64,000 nt of DNA from JANWYT01 sp034437555. GTDB lineage: Bacteria; Chloroflexota; Anaerolineae; Aggregatilineales; Phototrophicaceae. The DNA lies in NCBI GenBank assembly GCA_034437555.1, contig DAOTTQ010000029.1, positions 1-64,000 of the forward strand. Direction: 5' to 3'. Position 1 is the first letter of the stretch; each line of letters opens with the position of its first letter. The notes beneath the pieces were generated by a model. It saw nothing but the letters and a program-made list of their open reading frames with translations. It searched no databases and was not told the origin of the DNA. Below, piece after piece: positions 32,671 to 42,264 of the stretch. Made by a program: the position numbers and the translations under genes.

Positions 32671-34176
32671 ATGTCCCGTAAATCCTTTATTGTTTTCGCA
32701 CTCCTTACGTTTGTCATGAGCGTAATGGGTAGCACCTTTGCCCAAGAAAATACACTAGTCGTCTGGGCAGACGCAGAACGCGCTCCTTTGTTGGTGGCTT
32801 TGGCTGAACAGGTACAAGCCGATCTAAATATTACCCTAGAAGTTCGTGAAATCGGTTTGGGTGATGCTCGTGACGGTTTGCTAACGGGGGGGCCCGTTGG
32901 TGAAGGTCCCGACATTCTGATTACCCCCCACGACACCATTGGTCAATTAGTTGAAAATGGTGCCATTATTCCCATCGTTCTAGATGATATGTCAATGGCT
33001 AGCTTCTCTGAAGCGGGCTTGTCACTGTTTACCTACAAGGGTCAACTGTGGGGCTTGCCTTATGCCATTGAAAATGTTGCCGTTATCCGTAACGTTGATA
33101 TGTTCCCCGAACCCTTCGCAACATGGGCAGACGTACGCGCTGCTGGTGAAGCCCTTAAAGCAGAAGGCAAGTTTGCCATGGCAATTCCTACTGGCAATAC
33201 TTTCCACAACTTCCCTGTAACCTCTGCTTTTGGTGGTTATATCTTTGGTTTGAACGATGACAACTCTTTCAATGTTGCCGATGTTGGTTTGTCCAGTGAA
33301 GGTGGCTTGGCTGCTGCTGAATTCCTTTCTGGCATGTACATTGATGGCTTGCTTCCTACCGACGTAAACGATGATGTTATGTTTACCTTGCTAGAAGAAG
33401 GCACTGCTGGTTCATTGATTACCGGTCCTTGGTACTCACAACGCATCATCGACACAGGCTTAAACTATGCTATTGACCCCATTCCTGGTGTTGAAGGTGT
33501 AACTGAAAATGGCTCCCCATTCAGTGGTGGTCAAGGCTTTGTCATTAGCGCATTCAGCGAAAACCAATTGTTGGCAGAAACCTTCTTGTTTGACTATCTT
33601 GCTACAGTAGATTTCCAACAAGCTGTGTTTGATGCAGGCGGTCGCCCCACAGTATTTGAAGGTGTAGACACCAGCTCTAACCCCAATATTGCAGCGTTTG
33701 TGGCTGCTGGTTACAATGCTATCCCCATGCCCGCTATTCCTCAAATGGCAAACGTTTGGGGCGCATCTGACCAAGCCCTAACCCTCATCAGCCGTGGCGA
33801 AGACCCCGTGGTTGCTATGGAAAGCGCAGTTGCACAAATTGGTGAACAAATTGCTGTTACCGCAGCTGGCGTACTTGAAAGCGTCACCTTAGTGGGTAGC
33901 CTCCAAAGTGAAGCAGGTTGCCCAGAAGACTGGAATCCTGCATGCGAAACCACATTCATGACCGACTTGGGCGAAGGCTTATATGAATTTGTAGCCACAT
34001 TGCCTGCTGGTGATTACGAATACAAGGTTGCTATTAATGGTGGTTGGGCTGAAAACTACGGGGCTGATGGCGCGAAGGATGGCGCGAACATCGTCTTGTC
34101 GCTATCTGCCGAAACCGAAGTAACCTTCACCTACGACCATAACACCAACGCTATTACCGATAGCGTCAATAACTAG
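32671..34176 (+). CDS. malE: Maltose/maltodextrin-binding protein with C-terminal X25 (pullulanase-type) domain
   Basis: The signal peptide (VFALLTFVMSVMGSTFAQ) leads to a family 1 solute-binding domain: LVVWADAERAPLLVALAEQ, GDARDGLLTGGPVGEGPDIL, GLPYAIENVAVIRN, LITGPWYSQRIIDTG, PFSGGQGFVISAFS, ending SRGEDPVVAMESAVAQI near residue 390. These match cyclodextrin/maltose-binding proteins. Residues from about 405 form an added domain, VTLVGSLQSEAGCPEDW and YEFVATLPAGDYEYKVAING, as in pullulanase X25 (CBM48-like) starch-binding modules. The binding protein thus carries a second carbohydrate-binding unit. GAGAGG precedes the ATG. The operon continues with malF and malG. No ATPase (malK) is present, so a shared one elsewhere is expected. 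Confidence 0.9.
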   Translation: MSRKSFIVFALLTFVMSVMGSTFAQENTLVVWADAERAPLLVALAEQVQADLNITLEVREIGLGDARDGLLTGGPVGEGPDILITPHDTIGQLVENGAIIPIVLDDMSMASFSEAGLSLFTYKGQLWGLPYAIENVAVIRNVDMFPEPFATWADVRAAGEALKAEGKFAMAIPTGNTFHNFPVTSAFGGYIFGLNDDNSFNVADVGLSSEGGLAAAEFLSGMYIDGLLPTDVNDDVMFTLLEEGTAGSLITGPWYSQRIIDTGLNYAIDPIPGVEGVTENGSPFSGGQGFVISAFSENQLLAETFLFDYLATVDFQQAVFDAGGRPTVFEGVDTSSNPNIAAFVAAGYNAIPMPAIPQMANVWGASDQALTLISRGEDPVVAMESAVAQIGEQIAVTAAGVLESVTLVGSLQSEAGCPEDWNPACETTFMTDLGEGLYEFVATLPAGDYEYKVAINGGWAENYGADGAKDGANIVLSLSAETEVTFTYDHNTNAITDSVNN

Positions 34177-34181
34177 TCGTT

Positions 34182-35774
34182 ATGACTGCCATAGTCGAAA
34201 AAAGAAAGGGGGACGCCCTGCAAGGGGCATCCCTCTTTTCGACCATCCTGACTTATATTTTCGTGGCAATTTCAAATGCCTTCGCCTTAATGCTTGTTTA
34301 TGGCTTTGTTTCAGATAATAACCTTGCGCTTGCCCTTGTAGTGGGTGTCATTGCTGTTGGCTTAAATTTGATTTTCTTGTTACCTGGGCTTTACCCGCTT
34401 CGTTGGATGGCTCCCGGCTTGGCGTTAGTAACCCTTTTGGTCATTTACCCCATCATTTATACGGTGTCTACATCGTTTACAAATATGGGAGATGGTCATC
34501 TTTTTGTTAAAGAACGTGCTATTAGCCTTATTACTGTACGGAAGTTTGTACCCCCAGATGCTTCGACCTACAGCTGGGATGTGATGCAATCGCTAAACGA
34601 TGGCACTTATGCCCTTTGGCTTACCCGTGAAGTAGACGGTGTACGCGAAGTGGTGTTTGCGCCAGAAGGTGCGCCCATTGACATCGTAGAAGAAGCCCCC
34701 GAGGCCGCGCCAGAAACCTATAACGATTATCGTTTGTTGGTGGGTGGTGATAGAACAAGCGCATTGGGATTTATTCAAACGGCTGTGTTTGGTGAGGGTG
34801 AAGACACGGTGGGGATTAAAGACCGCCGTACTGCTGCGCGTCCGCTTAAAGACCGCTATGTTTATGACGCCACCACAGATACCATCACTGACCAAAGTGA
34901 CGGTAAGGTGTATATTGCCGATAACGCTGTGGGGAACTTCCGTCCACAACAGGGAGTGGGGGATGACCTTGCACCCGGCTACAGCGTCAACGTAGGTGTT
35001 TCTAACTTTACACGCCTTGTTACCGACCCTGGCTTAAGAGGCCCCTTAGTAACGATTTTTATCTGGACGATTATGTTTTCGTTCTTGTCGGTGCTAACGA
35101 CGTTTTCGCTAGGCTTGCTGATGGCGTTAATTCTTAACGACCCAGGCATTCCAGGACGGCGGATTATTCGCTCTATTCTCATCATTCCATATGCGATACC
35201 GGGTGTGATTAGCATTTTGGTGTGGCGTGGGCTACTCAACGAGAATCTTGGGCTGGTGACGAATACTATTTTCGACATCTTTGGCGTGCGAATTCCGTTC
35301 TTGAACGATGCACAATGGTCAAAGTTTGCCATTATCTTGGTCAACTTGTGGCTAGGCTACCCGTATATGATGCTCATTTGTAGTGGGGCATTACAAGCTA
35401 TTCCTTCGGATGTGTACGAGGCGGCGGCTGTTGATGGTGCGCGTCCTTGGCAACGCTTCTGGAAGATAACGTTGCCATTGCTGATGGTTGCCATTGGACC
35501 CCTGCTGATTGCTTCGTTTACGTATAACTTTAACAACTTCTTGCTGATTGATGCGTTAACGTCAGGAAATCCGCCCATCTTGGGGTCTCCTGTGCCGGCG
35601 GGCTATACAGACATTCTTATTAGTTATACCTATCGTCTGGCATTTGGCAGTCGCGGGGCGGACTATGGATATGCTTCTGCAATCACCATTGTGATTTTCT
35701 TCCTAGTGGCAATAGCGACACTGTTCCAATATCGTTTTACAAAAACTTGGGAAGAGGTGGGCGAAAATGTCTAA
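34182..35774 (+). CDS. malF: Maltose ABC transporter permease MalF-like
   Basis: The membrane permease has about eight helices: three at the N terminus (to about residue 100), a large periplasmic loop (about 110-270; VGVSNFTRLVTDPGLRG closes it) and five in the transporter core. The EAA loop that meets the ATPase reads YEAAAVDGARPWQRFWKITLPLL. The large extracytoplasmic loop is a MalF hallmark and receives the loaded binding protein. The ATG at 34182 is six bases after malE. The stop overlaps malG by eight bases, so translation is coupled. Confidence 0.9.
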   Translation: MTAIVEKRKGDALQGASLFSTILTYIFVAISNAFALMLVYGFVSDNNLALALVVGVIAVGLNLIFLLPGLYPLRWMAPGLALVTLLVIYPIIYTVSTSFTNMGDGHLFVKERAISLITVRKFVPPDASTYSWDVMQSLNDGTYALWLTREVDGVREVVFAPEGAPIDIVEEAPEAAPETYNDYRLLVGGDRTSALGFIQTAVFGEGEDTVGIKDRRTAARPLKDRYVYDATTDTITDQSDGKVYIADNAVGNFRPQQGVGDDLAPGYSVNVGVSNFTRLVTDPGLRGPLVTIFIWTIMFSFLSVLTTFSLGLLMALILNDPGIPGRRIIRSILIIPYAIPGVISILVWRGLLNENLGLVTNTIFDIFGVRIPFLNDAQWSKFAIILVNLWLGYPYMMLICSGALQAIPSDVYEAAAVDGARPWQRFWKITLPLLMVAIGPLLIASFTYNFNNFLLIDALTSGNPPILGSPVPAGYTDILISYTYRLAFGSRGADYGYASAITIVIFFLVAIATLFQYRFTKTWEEVGENV

Positions 35775-36732
35775 TAAGGCATCCTCAAAATATACAGAAG
35801 GTGGTATGGTGGTTGCACGCAGAGACCGCATGATTGGGCTAGTTTTTCGCCTGATTATCATTGCGATTGCGATTGTGTTTGCCATGTTACCAGTGGTGTT
35901 TATCGTTTCGTCTGCGCTAAACCCTACAGGAACGCTATCGACACAACGCCTTATCCCACAAGTGAGCGACCCCTCGTTGCTTTTTAGCAATTTTAAGGCG
36001 TTAATGGTGGATGAGCTGGAATTGTATCCGTTTTGGAGCTGGATTCGCAACTCGTTTATTGTGGCAACCACAAGCACGATTTTGACGGTTCTCATTACGG
36101 CGTTAAGCGCGTATGCGTTCTCACGCTTTCGCTTTAGTGGACGGCGGTCGATGCTTTTGGGAATTTTGCTTATTCAGGTGTTCCCAAACTTATTGGCAAT
36201 GGTAGCGTTGTTTCTTATCCTAGACCAAATTAAATCGGTGGCGGATGCAATGAACAATGTACTGCCGTTTATCAATTGGGACTTCTTAAAAATCTTTGGT
36301 CTAAACAGCCTGGGGGGCATCATCCTTGTATATATGGGGGGTGCAATGGGCGTGAATACGTGGCTGATGAAGGGTTTCTTTGACTCTATTCCGCGTGAAA
36401 TTGATGAATCTGCTACGGTGGATGGCGCAACAAACTGGCAAATCTTCTGGTTGTTGATTTTCCCGTTGGTGCGCCCTATTTTGGCAGTGGTGGGGGTGCT
36501 GGCATTCGTTGGCACATTTAACGAGTTTGTGTTGGCGCGTATTTTGCTACGAGACAAGGAAAATTGGACGTTGATGGTGGGCTTATTTAACTTCGTCAAC
36601 TCTGATTTTAACCGTGACTGGGGCAAATTTGCGGCGGGTGCGGTGGTCTCTGCCATACCTGTAGTGGCACTCTATCTTGCTCTCCAAAACCAAATTGTGG
36701 GCGGTTTAACGCAAGGCGCAGTTAAGGGTTAA
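35767..36732 (+). CDS. malG: Maltose ABC transporter permease MalG-like
   Basis: This second permease subunit has six helices, with TTSTILTVLITALSAYAFSR as the start of the core and the EAA-type loop REIDESATVDGATNWQIFWLLIF. It ends with ALQNQIVGGLTQGAVKG, the MalG C-terminal tail that inserts into the ATPase dimer interface in characterised systems. It overlaps malF and is followed by a strong terminator at 36761, so the operon ends here. The absent ATPase implies use of a general MsmX/MalK-type protein encoded elsewhere. Confidence 0.9.
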   Translation: MSNKASSKYTEGGMVVARRDRMIGLVFRLIIIAIAIVFAMLPVVFIVSSALNPTGTLSTQRLIPQVSDPSLLFSNFKALMVDELELYPFWSWIRNSFIVATTSTILTVLITALSAYAFSRFRFSGRRSMLLGILLIQVFPNLLAMVALFLILDQIKSVADAMNNVLPFINWDFLKIFGLNSLGGIILVYMGGAMGVNTWLMKGFFDSIPREIDESATVDGATNWQIFWLLIFPLVRPILAVVGVLAFVGTFNEFVLARILLRDKENWTLMVGLFNFVNSDFNRDWGKFAAGAVVSAIPVVALYLALQNQIVGGLTQGAVKG

Positions 36733-36760
36733 ACCTTTTTATGCGACAAAAAAATACCGT

Positions 36761-36799
36761 AAAAAGGGGTGTAGAATCTTAATCTACACCCCTTTTTGT
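36761..36799. terminator. Bidirectional Rho-independent terminator after malG
   Basis: AAAAAGGGGTGTAGA (36761-36775) pairs perfectly with TCTACACCCCTTTTT (36783-36797), with a 7-base loop and T-runs on both strands. It ends malEFG and also the convergent gene at 36800-38503. Confidence 0.93.
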
Positions 36800-38503
36800 T
36801 TAGTTGTCCCAAATGGGTTGCCGTAGGTCGGTAACAAGTGGCGTGTTTTCAAAGTTACAGGTGGGGGCTTCGGGAATAAAGCCATCACGTACTACTGCTA
36901 ATGGGGTAAAGGGATTATAGAAGTTATAGACCAACCGTGAGGCTTCAGCCATGACGGGTAACGACTCGGCAAAATTAAGCCAGTTGGGTTGGTGCATAAA
37001 CATCACAATGATGTAATGCCCACCGGGTGTAAAGAACACTGCGGCGTTGCTATGGGTATCGGCAATCCAGCCGTGCTTGTGTGCCACGCGCACATCTGAC
37101 GGCACGCCCGCACGTAAGAGCGCATCCACGTTATTATTGCTCATGACATGCAACATCTGGCGACATTCACGGGGTTCTATTGCACCCCCAAATGTTTCGA
37201 TGAGTGCGCCTCGTTCTTGATAAGCACATTCATACATGCTTGCCAAAAGCCACCCCATATCGCTAACTGTGGTTTGATTAGAAAATTCGGGGTTGGCTTT
37301 TACTTGGTCTGCCGAGATGTTTTGAGGAATATACAACGGGCGTACAGGCGTGGGAGGCTTAGAGGGGTCTGCGATAAAGGGTGCAGCCAAGAAGCTGTTT
37401 TCTAAGCCAATGTCCTCTAGAAAGCGCGTTACTTCTTCTGCGCCCTTAAATTCGTCGCCCTCGCCAATGGTGCTTAAAAGGCGATTGGTCGCAAAGTTTT
37501 CACTACAAATCATGGTGTTGGCAATGTCTGTGGCTAAACGTCCATCAGGGGGCGCATCCAACGTCAGATAGAGGCGTGCGAGAATTTCAATTTTGCTCAC
37601 ACTCGTGCCACTATAAGCAATATCTTCTCCAATGGTCAGTGATTCGCCTGTTTGCAAATCAAGCAAGAAGAAGCTCCCAAAACGACTGGTTGCAAGGTCA
37701 AAGCGGGCATTTTGCATGAGGTTATAAATTTCTTCGCCCAATGCCACAAATTCGGGACGAAGCGCAACCGTCGAGCCATCCGAGCGCGTAGAAACACCCA
37801 CAATGCTAGGCGTGGGGGTGAGTGTGGGCAACATTAGCACACCGTCACTGATGGCAGGCAATGAAAAAATGTTACCCTCAATCTCTATGAGGTCTTGCGC
37901 AAGCCACGCAAAGCCAGTGGGTGACGCTTCATAGGCTATTTGTACCCAGGGATACTGCGTGTGATAACCCGTAATTTGAAAGCGTTCACCGGCGCGTGTA
38001 ACCCCTAATCGGGGGTAATCGGCGGCGGGCCCATAGCGGACATTAACTTCGCCTGCCACAACGCCCGCCACGTTAAACGCCTGTGTAGGGGGGACAGAGG
38101 TACTTTGAACGGTAACCGTATCTTGTGGCGCGGTGGTATTGCCCTCTGGGGCAAGGGTATTAGTAGCAATAGGTGCAGGGCTTCCGTCTATCACACGCTC
38201 AGAAAACGGCACGCTGTTTAAGTCACCTCGAACGGTTACAAGGTCTTGGTAAACCCATCCGATAGGATTGAGGCTGGCGGGGTCTGCAAGCAAAAACCAA
38301 GGAAAAAACTGGTTTCTGCCAATAATGGGGTATTGCGTGCCTGCGCTAATTTCACCCACTTTATCGGAGCTTGCGTCTGTTGTGGCGCGTAAATTTGCAA
38401 TTTGAAGAGCTTCGGCTGTTGTGGGGCTTTGGGAAAATGTGATAGCCCAAAACAGGCAAAGCGCAAAGAAGAGGCTAAAAAGCCGCAATAATGACGGTTT
38501 CAT
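36800..38503 (-). CDS. Secreted beta-lactamase-fold serine hydrolase with two SH3-like domains
   Basis: A signal peptide (LFSLFFALCLFWAITFSQ) is followed by two bacterial SH3-like segments: ANLRATTDASSDKVGEI around 40-90 and VNVRYGPAADYPRLGV around 155-215. After a Thr/Pro linker the class A beta-lactamase-type domain begins near 265: SGTSVSKIEILARLYL holds Ser-x-x-Lys, CSENFATNRLL the SDN-like position, and VAHKHGWIAD the Lys-His-Gly in place of Lys-Thr-Gly. This may be a cell-wall peptidase or esterase rather than a true beta-lactamase. The ATG at 38503 is preferred over GTG at 38509, AAGG being upstream. Confidence 0.8.
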   Translation of the reverse strand: MKPSLLRLFSLFFALCLFWAITFSQSPTTAEALQIANLRATTDASSDKVGEISAGTQYPIIGRNQFFPWFLLADPASLNPIGWVYQDLVTVRGDLNSVPFSERVIDGSPAPIATNTLAPEGNTTAPQDTVTVQSTSVPPTQAFNVAGVVAGEVNVRYGPAADYPRLGVTRAGERFQITGYHTQYPWVQIAYEASPTGFAWLAQDLIEIEGNIFSLPAISDGVLMLPTLTPTPSIVGVSTRSDGSTVALRPEFVALGEEIYNLMQNARFDLATSRFGSFFLLDLQTGESLTIGEDIAYSGTSVSKIEILARLYLTLDAPPDGRLATDIANTMICSENFATNRLLSTIGEGDEFKGAEEVTRFLEDIGLENSFLAAPFIADPSKPPTPVRPLYIPQNISADQVKANPEFSNQTTVSDMGWLLASMYECAYQERGALIETFGGAIEPRECRQMLHVMSNNNVDALLRAGVPSDVRVAHKHGWIADTHSNAAVFFTPGGHYIIVMFMHQPNWLNFAESLPVMAEASRLVYNFYNPFTPLAVVRDGFIPEAPTCNFENTPLVTDLRQPIWDN

Positions 38504-38638
38504 CGTCACCTTTCCTAGTGTTCCAACGACTGTTCAAGGGCATTATAGCACGTCCTCCCTGCTAACAAAGGCAACGATTGCCCTGCTGCGATTCGTGATT
38601 GACTTTAGGGCATCCTTTGGTACAATTTTAGCCTAGAT

Positions 38639-38720
<82 letters not shown>

Positions 38721-38728
38721 CACCCTAA

Positions 38729-38763
38729 AAAAGCCTAAGCAAACGCTTGGGCTTTTCGTTTTT
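38729..38763 (+). terminator. Rho-independent terminator after tRNA-Leu
   Basis: AAAAGCCTAAGC (38729-38740) pairs with GCTTGGGCTTTT (38745-38756) with one T-G wobble and an AAAC loop. CGTTTTT follows. Confidence 0.85.
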
Positions 38764-38814
38764 AAGGGTTTGGGCTATGCTTTAAGAAACAAGGTCAATC
38801 GTGGAGTTTTGATT

Positions 38815-39276
38815 ATGGCAAGTGCTATCCCCAACACCACTCCCCCCGAAACACCTCAAAGACGGCGTGCGCGTACTTTGTCTGGCACGCAGGTGATGTT
38901 TGCTATTATTCTTGCTATTGGGCTGATGCTGGCAATTAACTTTAGTAGTCGCGTAAGTGCCGATCGCCAACTGAGTGGCATCTTGAACGCCGTAGAACGT
39001 GAGATAGAAACCCTAAGAATAGAGCAGGGTGGCCTGATTAAACGACTAGACTATGTGAATAATGATGCGTATGTGGGGGCGTGGGCGCGAAGTGAAGGGC
39101 GCATGGTAAGGGAGGGCGAAGTGCTAGTGCAACTGTCACCCTCTAACAACCCCACGCTAAATAATAATCCGTTGGAAGTTACCACGCCCACTTTAGAGGC
39201 AAATGTGCGCCAACAAAATGATCCGTGGCAATTATGGTGGTCTTTGTTCTTTGACGCGCCTCCACCCTCTTTTTAG
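38815..39276 (+). CDS. FtsB/DivIC-like septum-formation protein
   Basis: A basic, disordered N terminus (TPPETPQRRRARTLSGTQ) is followed by one membrane helix (VMFAIILAIGLMLAINF) and an extracytoplasmic coiled coil (VEREIETLRIEQGGLIKRLDY), then NNDAYVGAWARSEGRMVREGE, which matches the FtsB/DivIC pattern in which the coiled coil ends in a conserved YVE.WAR-type segment. Such proteins act with FtsL and FtsQ at the division site. The ATG at 38815 has GGAG nearby; a longer frame from 38770 would run through the terminator of the tRNA gene. The C-terminal tail (NNPTLNNNPLEV) is variable. Confidence 0.78.
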   Translation: MASAIPNTTPPETPQRRRARTLSGTQVMFAIILAIGLMLAINFSSRVSADRQLSGILNAVEREIETLRIEQGGLIKRLDYVNNDAYVGAWARSEGRMVREGEVLVQLSPSNNPTLNNNPLEVTTPTLEANVRQQNDPWQLWWSLFFDAPPPSF

Positions 39277-39289
39277 CGCGTTCTGTAGG

Positions 39290-40420
39290 CTATCCCTCTA
39301 TTTTTTGCTTGCTACTGGTGGAAATAATACGTCCGTCCTCTGTGATGAGGAACGTTTCGCCACCCTCTAACACGCGTGGGCTATTGCCAACGGTGGCGGA
39401 TAGCACCAGGATAAACCCAACAATTTCAAATACCACAGCGTGAATCAGTAGTATAGCATTGATTTGGTTGGAAATTGAGCGCATCAAACTAGAGATGAGT
39501 TGTGCCACAAACTGTTGCATGCCTATTTGTACATTAAACAACTCGCCAATGCTGTTTAGTAAGATGATTTGCACCATCACGATGATTAAAAAGATGACAG
39601 CACCCGTTACAATGCTGGTGATGCCAATCCATCGCCCAAAAGACTTGCGCGAACGCACCGTAAGCACCACCACCAACGCCAAGAGCGCAACGGGGATAAG
39701 ATACAACAGAATCAAAATTTGACCGTCAATACGAACAAACAAAGCGACAACACGCGCTTCGTCTTGGCTAATGATGTCACTGACCAATAGCTCATCACTT
39801 GAAAGGCTGACACTGATACTGTTTAGCCAGCTAGTAATGGTTGCAATGCTCACTTCTCTTAGTTCTTCATCTGTCAAACAGATAGGTAGCTTGCCCTCGC
39901 CACTGGTGGCAAAAGTACGCACTTGGTCAGATTGGGTGCGGGTACATTCGGGGGCTTTGCTGACAATGAGTTCTGCGGCTTTACGCGCCTCATCACCACT
40001 TAGGCGTTGACGTATTTCACTTAAACTAATGGTACGGTTGATAGCGCTTTCATCGCCTTTTAGCAGGCTAAGAATGACCGAGAGCGTTTCTCCAAAAGTT
40101 TGTTTTAGCCACGAAGCTGGCACAACCAGCGTGGTAATTTCGCGCCAATCTTCGGGGGTTAAAACGGTATTGACAGACATAAAATCAATGGGCAAATTGG
40201 ATAAATCGTCTGTGCCTGTTGCATTAGATGCCTCGATGAGGGACGGAATGACAAACGGCATAAGTTCTGTAAAGATGCGTTCATCTTCAAAGGCTTCTCG
40301 GTACGAATCTTCTGAGATAAGCGCGGAACTAATGGAAAAGTTGCATATTGCCAAAATCATGATGGGAATAGCGATCAACACTAGTATGAGTGCCACAAAC
40401 CCTCTTAAACATCCAACCAT
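39290..40420 (-). CDS. Conserved multi-pass membrane protein, function unknown
   Basis: One N-terminal helix (FVALILVLIAIPIMILAI), an extracytoplasmic domain of about 200 residues (EDSYREAFEDERIFTELMP), then three to four helices (ILILLYLIPVALLALVVV, ITSIVTGAVIFLIIVMVQ, IHAVVFEIVGFILVLSA) and a short polar tail describe the protein. The topology resembles Chloroflexota proteins annotated only as hypothetical. Two Cys in the domain (ECTRTQ, ICLTDEE) may form a disulfide. It ends the gmk-ygfZ run, 15 bases after ygfZ, and is probably co-transcribed. I infer no function. Confidence 0.6.
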   Translation of the reverse strand: MVGCLRGFVALILVLIAIPIMILAICNFSISSALISEDSYREAFEDERIFTELMPFVIPSLIEASNATGTDDLSNLPIDFMSVNTVLTPEDWREITTLVVPASWLKQTFGETLSVILSLLKGDESAINRTISLSEIRQRLSGDEARKAAELIVSKAPECTRTQSDQVRTFATSGEGKLPICLTDEELREVSIATITSWLNSISVSLSSDELLVSDIISQDEARVVALFVRIDGQILILLYLIPVALLALVVVLTVRSRKSFGRWIGITSIVTGAVIFLIIVMVQIILLNSIGELFNVQIGMQQFVAQLISSLMRSISNQINAILLIHAVVFEIVGFILVLSATVGNSPRVLEGGETFLITEDGRIISTSSKQKIEG

Positions 40421-40435
40421 GCCCCATGCCCTCGT

Positions 40436-41509
40436 TTAATTTTCGTGTACCCATTGCGGGTAATTGCCTAATAATTGCCCAACAGAAACGCTTGTTAGGG
40501 TGTCATTAACGCGCCCAAAAAGCTCTGTACCTTCTTGAGAGGCACTGGTTTTAACCACCGCCATTGCCACAATATCCCCTTCCCCTGCACTTGCACAACT
40601 GGTTATTGTGCCAACATTTTGTCCTTCTGGTGTGTGAAGAGTGGTAGGAATAGGGAACTTTTGCGATACTTTTAAGGACACCAAAACACGAGCTAATTTT
40701 TCTCGGCTATCCATGCGTGCAATAATTTCTTGCCCTGTGTAGCACCCTTTATTAAAGCTAACTTCATCCCATAAGCCAAGCTCAAGGGGTATAAAGTCGC
40801 TGTTTAGCTCGCCATTGGCAGGCAAGCCCGCTTTAACGCGCAAGATGTTGTACGCCATAGACCCACCTAAGCGTAAGCCGTCCTCTTTGCCTATTTCAAG
40901 CAAGTGTTGTGCCAATGTGACCGCACTTTCGGTGGGCGCAATGATTGCCCAATGTGTACCTAAAACAGGTTTACGCTTGAACACAAAATAAGTTGCACCC
41001 TGCCACGCAAGGCTTGCACAGCCATAAAGGGGCATTTGAGGGGCATCAGGAAGCAAGCACGTGATAATGCTTTCTGCGGTTGCCCCATGAAGGGAGAACT
41101 GGTGGTGTGTGGGCATAAGAGAACGCGAAGATGCTTTATCATTAAAGAAGATGTTGCGTTGCAAATACTCTTGCACAAATTGCCCACGCCCCGCGCCTGC
41201 GATGACCAGTGTTTCCTCGCTATAAGGATAAACTTCGATACGGTCTAGGATGCGGGCATTGGCATTGGTAAAGAGTGTGGGCTTGCCCTGTTGCGTGGGT
41301 AGCAGGTCTACTTTATTGGTAGAGATGCGGTTGATGACTTCTAGGCGCGATACCCCTGCTACAAAAAAACGTCCCTCATGAGAACGGTCTAGGAGTAAGG
41401 CGTGCTGTTGGGCGTGGCTTGCCTCTGCTATGGGGTTACCATAGTCTAATGGGATGTTATCGGGGGCGAGGGTTGCCCCATGTTGAAGGTGAAATTCTTT
41501 TAGGCTCAT
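40436..41509 (-). CDS. ygfZ: YgfZ/GcvT-family folate-binding protein
   Basis: The GcvT fold is followed by the YgfZ signature: LWDEVSFNKGCYTGQEIIARM, where KGCYTGQE is diagnostic and its Cys is essential in studied proteins. YgfZ helps build or repair certain iron-sulfur enzymes with a folate derivative. N-terminal markers are LLDRSHEGRFFVAGVSRLEVI and the C-terminal segment includes ILRVKAGLPANGELNSDF. It starts five bases after gmk and precedes the membrane protein. No glycine-cleavage genes are near, so GcvT itself is unlikely. Confidence 0.9.
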   Translation of the reverse strand: MSLKEFHLQHGATLAPDNIPLDYGNPIAEASHAQQHALLLDRSHEGRFFVAGVSRLEVINRISTNKVDLLPTQQGKPTLFTNANARILDRIEVYPYSEETLVIAGAGRGQFVQEYLQRNIFFNDKASSRSLMPTHHQFSLHGATAESIITCLLPDAPQMPLYGCASLAWQGATYFVFKRKPVLGTHWAIIAPTESAVTLAQHLLEIGKEDGLRLGGSMAYNILRVKAGLPANGELNSDFIPLELGLWDEVSFNKGCYTGQEIIARMDSREKLARVLVSLKVSQKFPIPTTLHTPEGQNVGTITSCASAGEGDIVAMAVVKTSASQEGTELFGRVNDTLTSVSVGQLLGNYPQWVHEN

Positions 41510-41514
41510 AATGA

Positions 41515-42138
41515 TTATGCCTCTTGTGCTTTAATATGGCTTCTAATGAGGTTGTAGAGGGCTTGTTGTGCGCGTGTTAGGTCATCATTCACAATCACCG
41601 CATCGGCTTCTATTAAGTACGGAAATTCCACGTCTCTGGCACGTTGCAGGCGTTCTTCTACCTTGTCGGGCGAATCTCCGCGCCCTTCCATGCGTTTTTG
41701 CAGGATGTCCAGTTCATCTTCTATGCTGGCGTGCGTTGCTCTAATGAAAACAATGATGCTGTTATGGGGGTATTGCTTACGGATGGCTCTTGCGCCTAGC
41801 ACGTCCACATCACCAATAATGCACTCACCTTTGTGAATGGCTTCGTCTACAGGAGCGCGTGGCACACCATAGTAATTGCCTTTGGTGACTTCTTGATATT
41901 CAATGAGTTCGTTGTTGGCAATCATAGTTTCAAAGGTTTGGCGCGTTTTGAAATAGTAGCTTACGCCTTCTTCTTCGCCCGTTCTAGGGGGGCGTGAGGT
42001 GGCGGTAATCAGCGGATACAGGGCTATCTCATTGGGGCTTAGTGCGTCAAAGAGGGTTTTAATGAGCGTGTCTTTGCCCACGCCTCCGGGACCTACAATG
42101 ACGAAAAATAAGCCTTGATTTGGGGTGGTGTGTTGCAC
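41515..42138 (-). CDS. gmk: Guanylate kinase
   Basis: The enzyme phosphorylates GMP and dGMP. The P-loop is GPGGVGKDTLIKTLF, with Gly in place of the common Ser after Pro. The GMP-binding segment is TATSRPPRTGEEEGVSYYF, with ELIEYQEVTKGNYYGVPR and the lid following, then IGDVDVLGARAIRKQYP, and EERLQRARDVEFP. The length of 207 is normal. The start is GTG at 42138, since no ATG lies at the right place. The gene is separated by a strong terminator from the giant surface gene upstream, so the gmk transcript begins in the 80-base gap. Confidence 0.93.
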   Translation of the reverse strand: MQHTTPNQGLFFVIVGPGGVGKDTLIKTLFDALSPNEIALYPLITATSRPPRTGEEEGVSYYFKTRQTFETMIANNELIEYQEVTKGNYYGVPRAPVDEAIHKGECIIGDVDVLGARAIRKQYPHNSIIVFIRATHASIEDELDILQKRMEGRGDSPDKVEERLQRARDVEFPYLIEADAVIVNDDLTRAQQALYNLIRSHIKAQEA

Positions 42139-42220
42139 GAAGAACTCTTTCTCTTGGAATGTTTCTAGTGTTCAAAGTGTAACAGTTATGGGGTTAAAAC
42201 ACCATAAGAAACGCCCCAAT

Positions 42221-42257
42221 AAAAAAAGCCCCTGTGGGTTAGACAGGGGCTTTTTTT
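42221..42257 (-). terminator. Rho-independent terminator downstream of the giant surface gene
   Basis: AAAAAAAGCCCCTGT (42221-42235) pairs with ACAGGGGCTTTTTTT (42243-42257) around GGGTTAG. T-runs occur on both strands. Confidence 0.93.
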
Positions 42258-42264
42258 ATAGGTT

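Noticed and set aside
36800..38503. Antibiotic-resistance beta-lactamase
   Set aside because: The Lys-Thr-Gly motif is Lys-His-Gly and the protein has SH3-like domains, so a cell-wall role is more likely. Resistance is not claimed.
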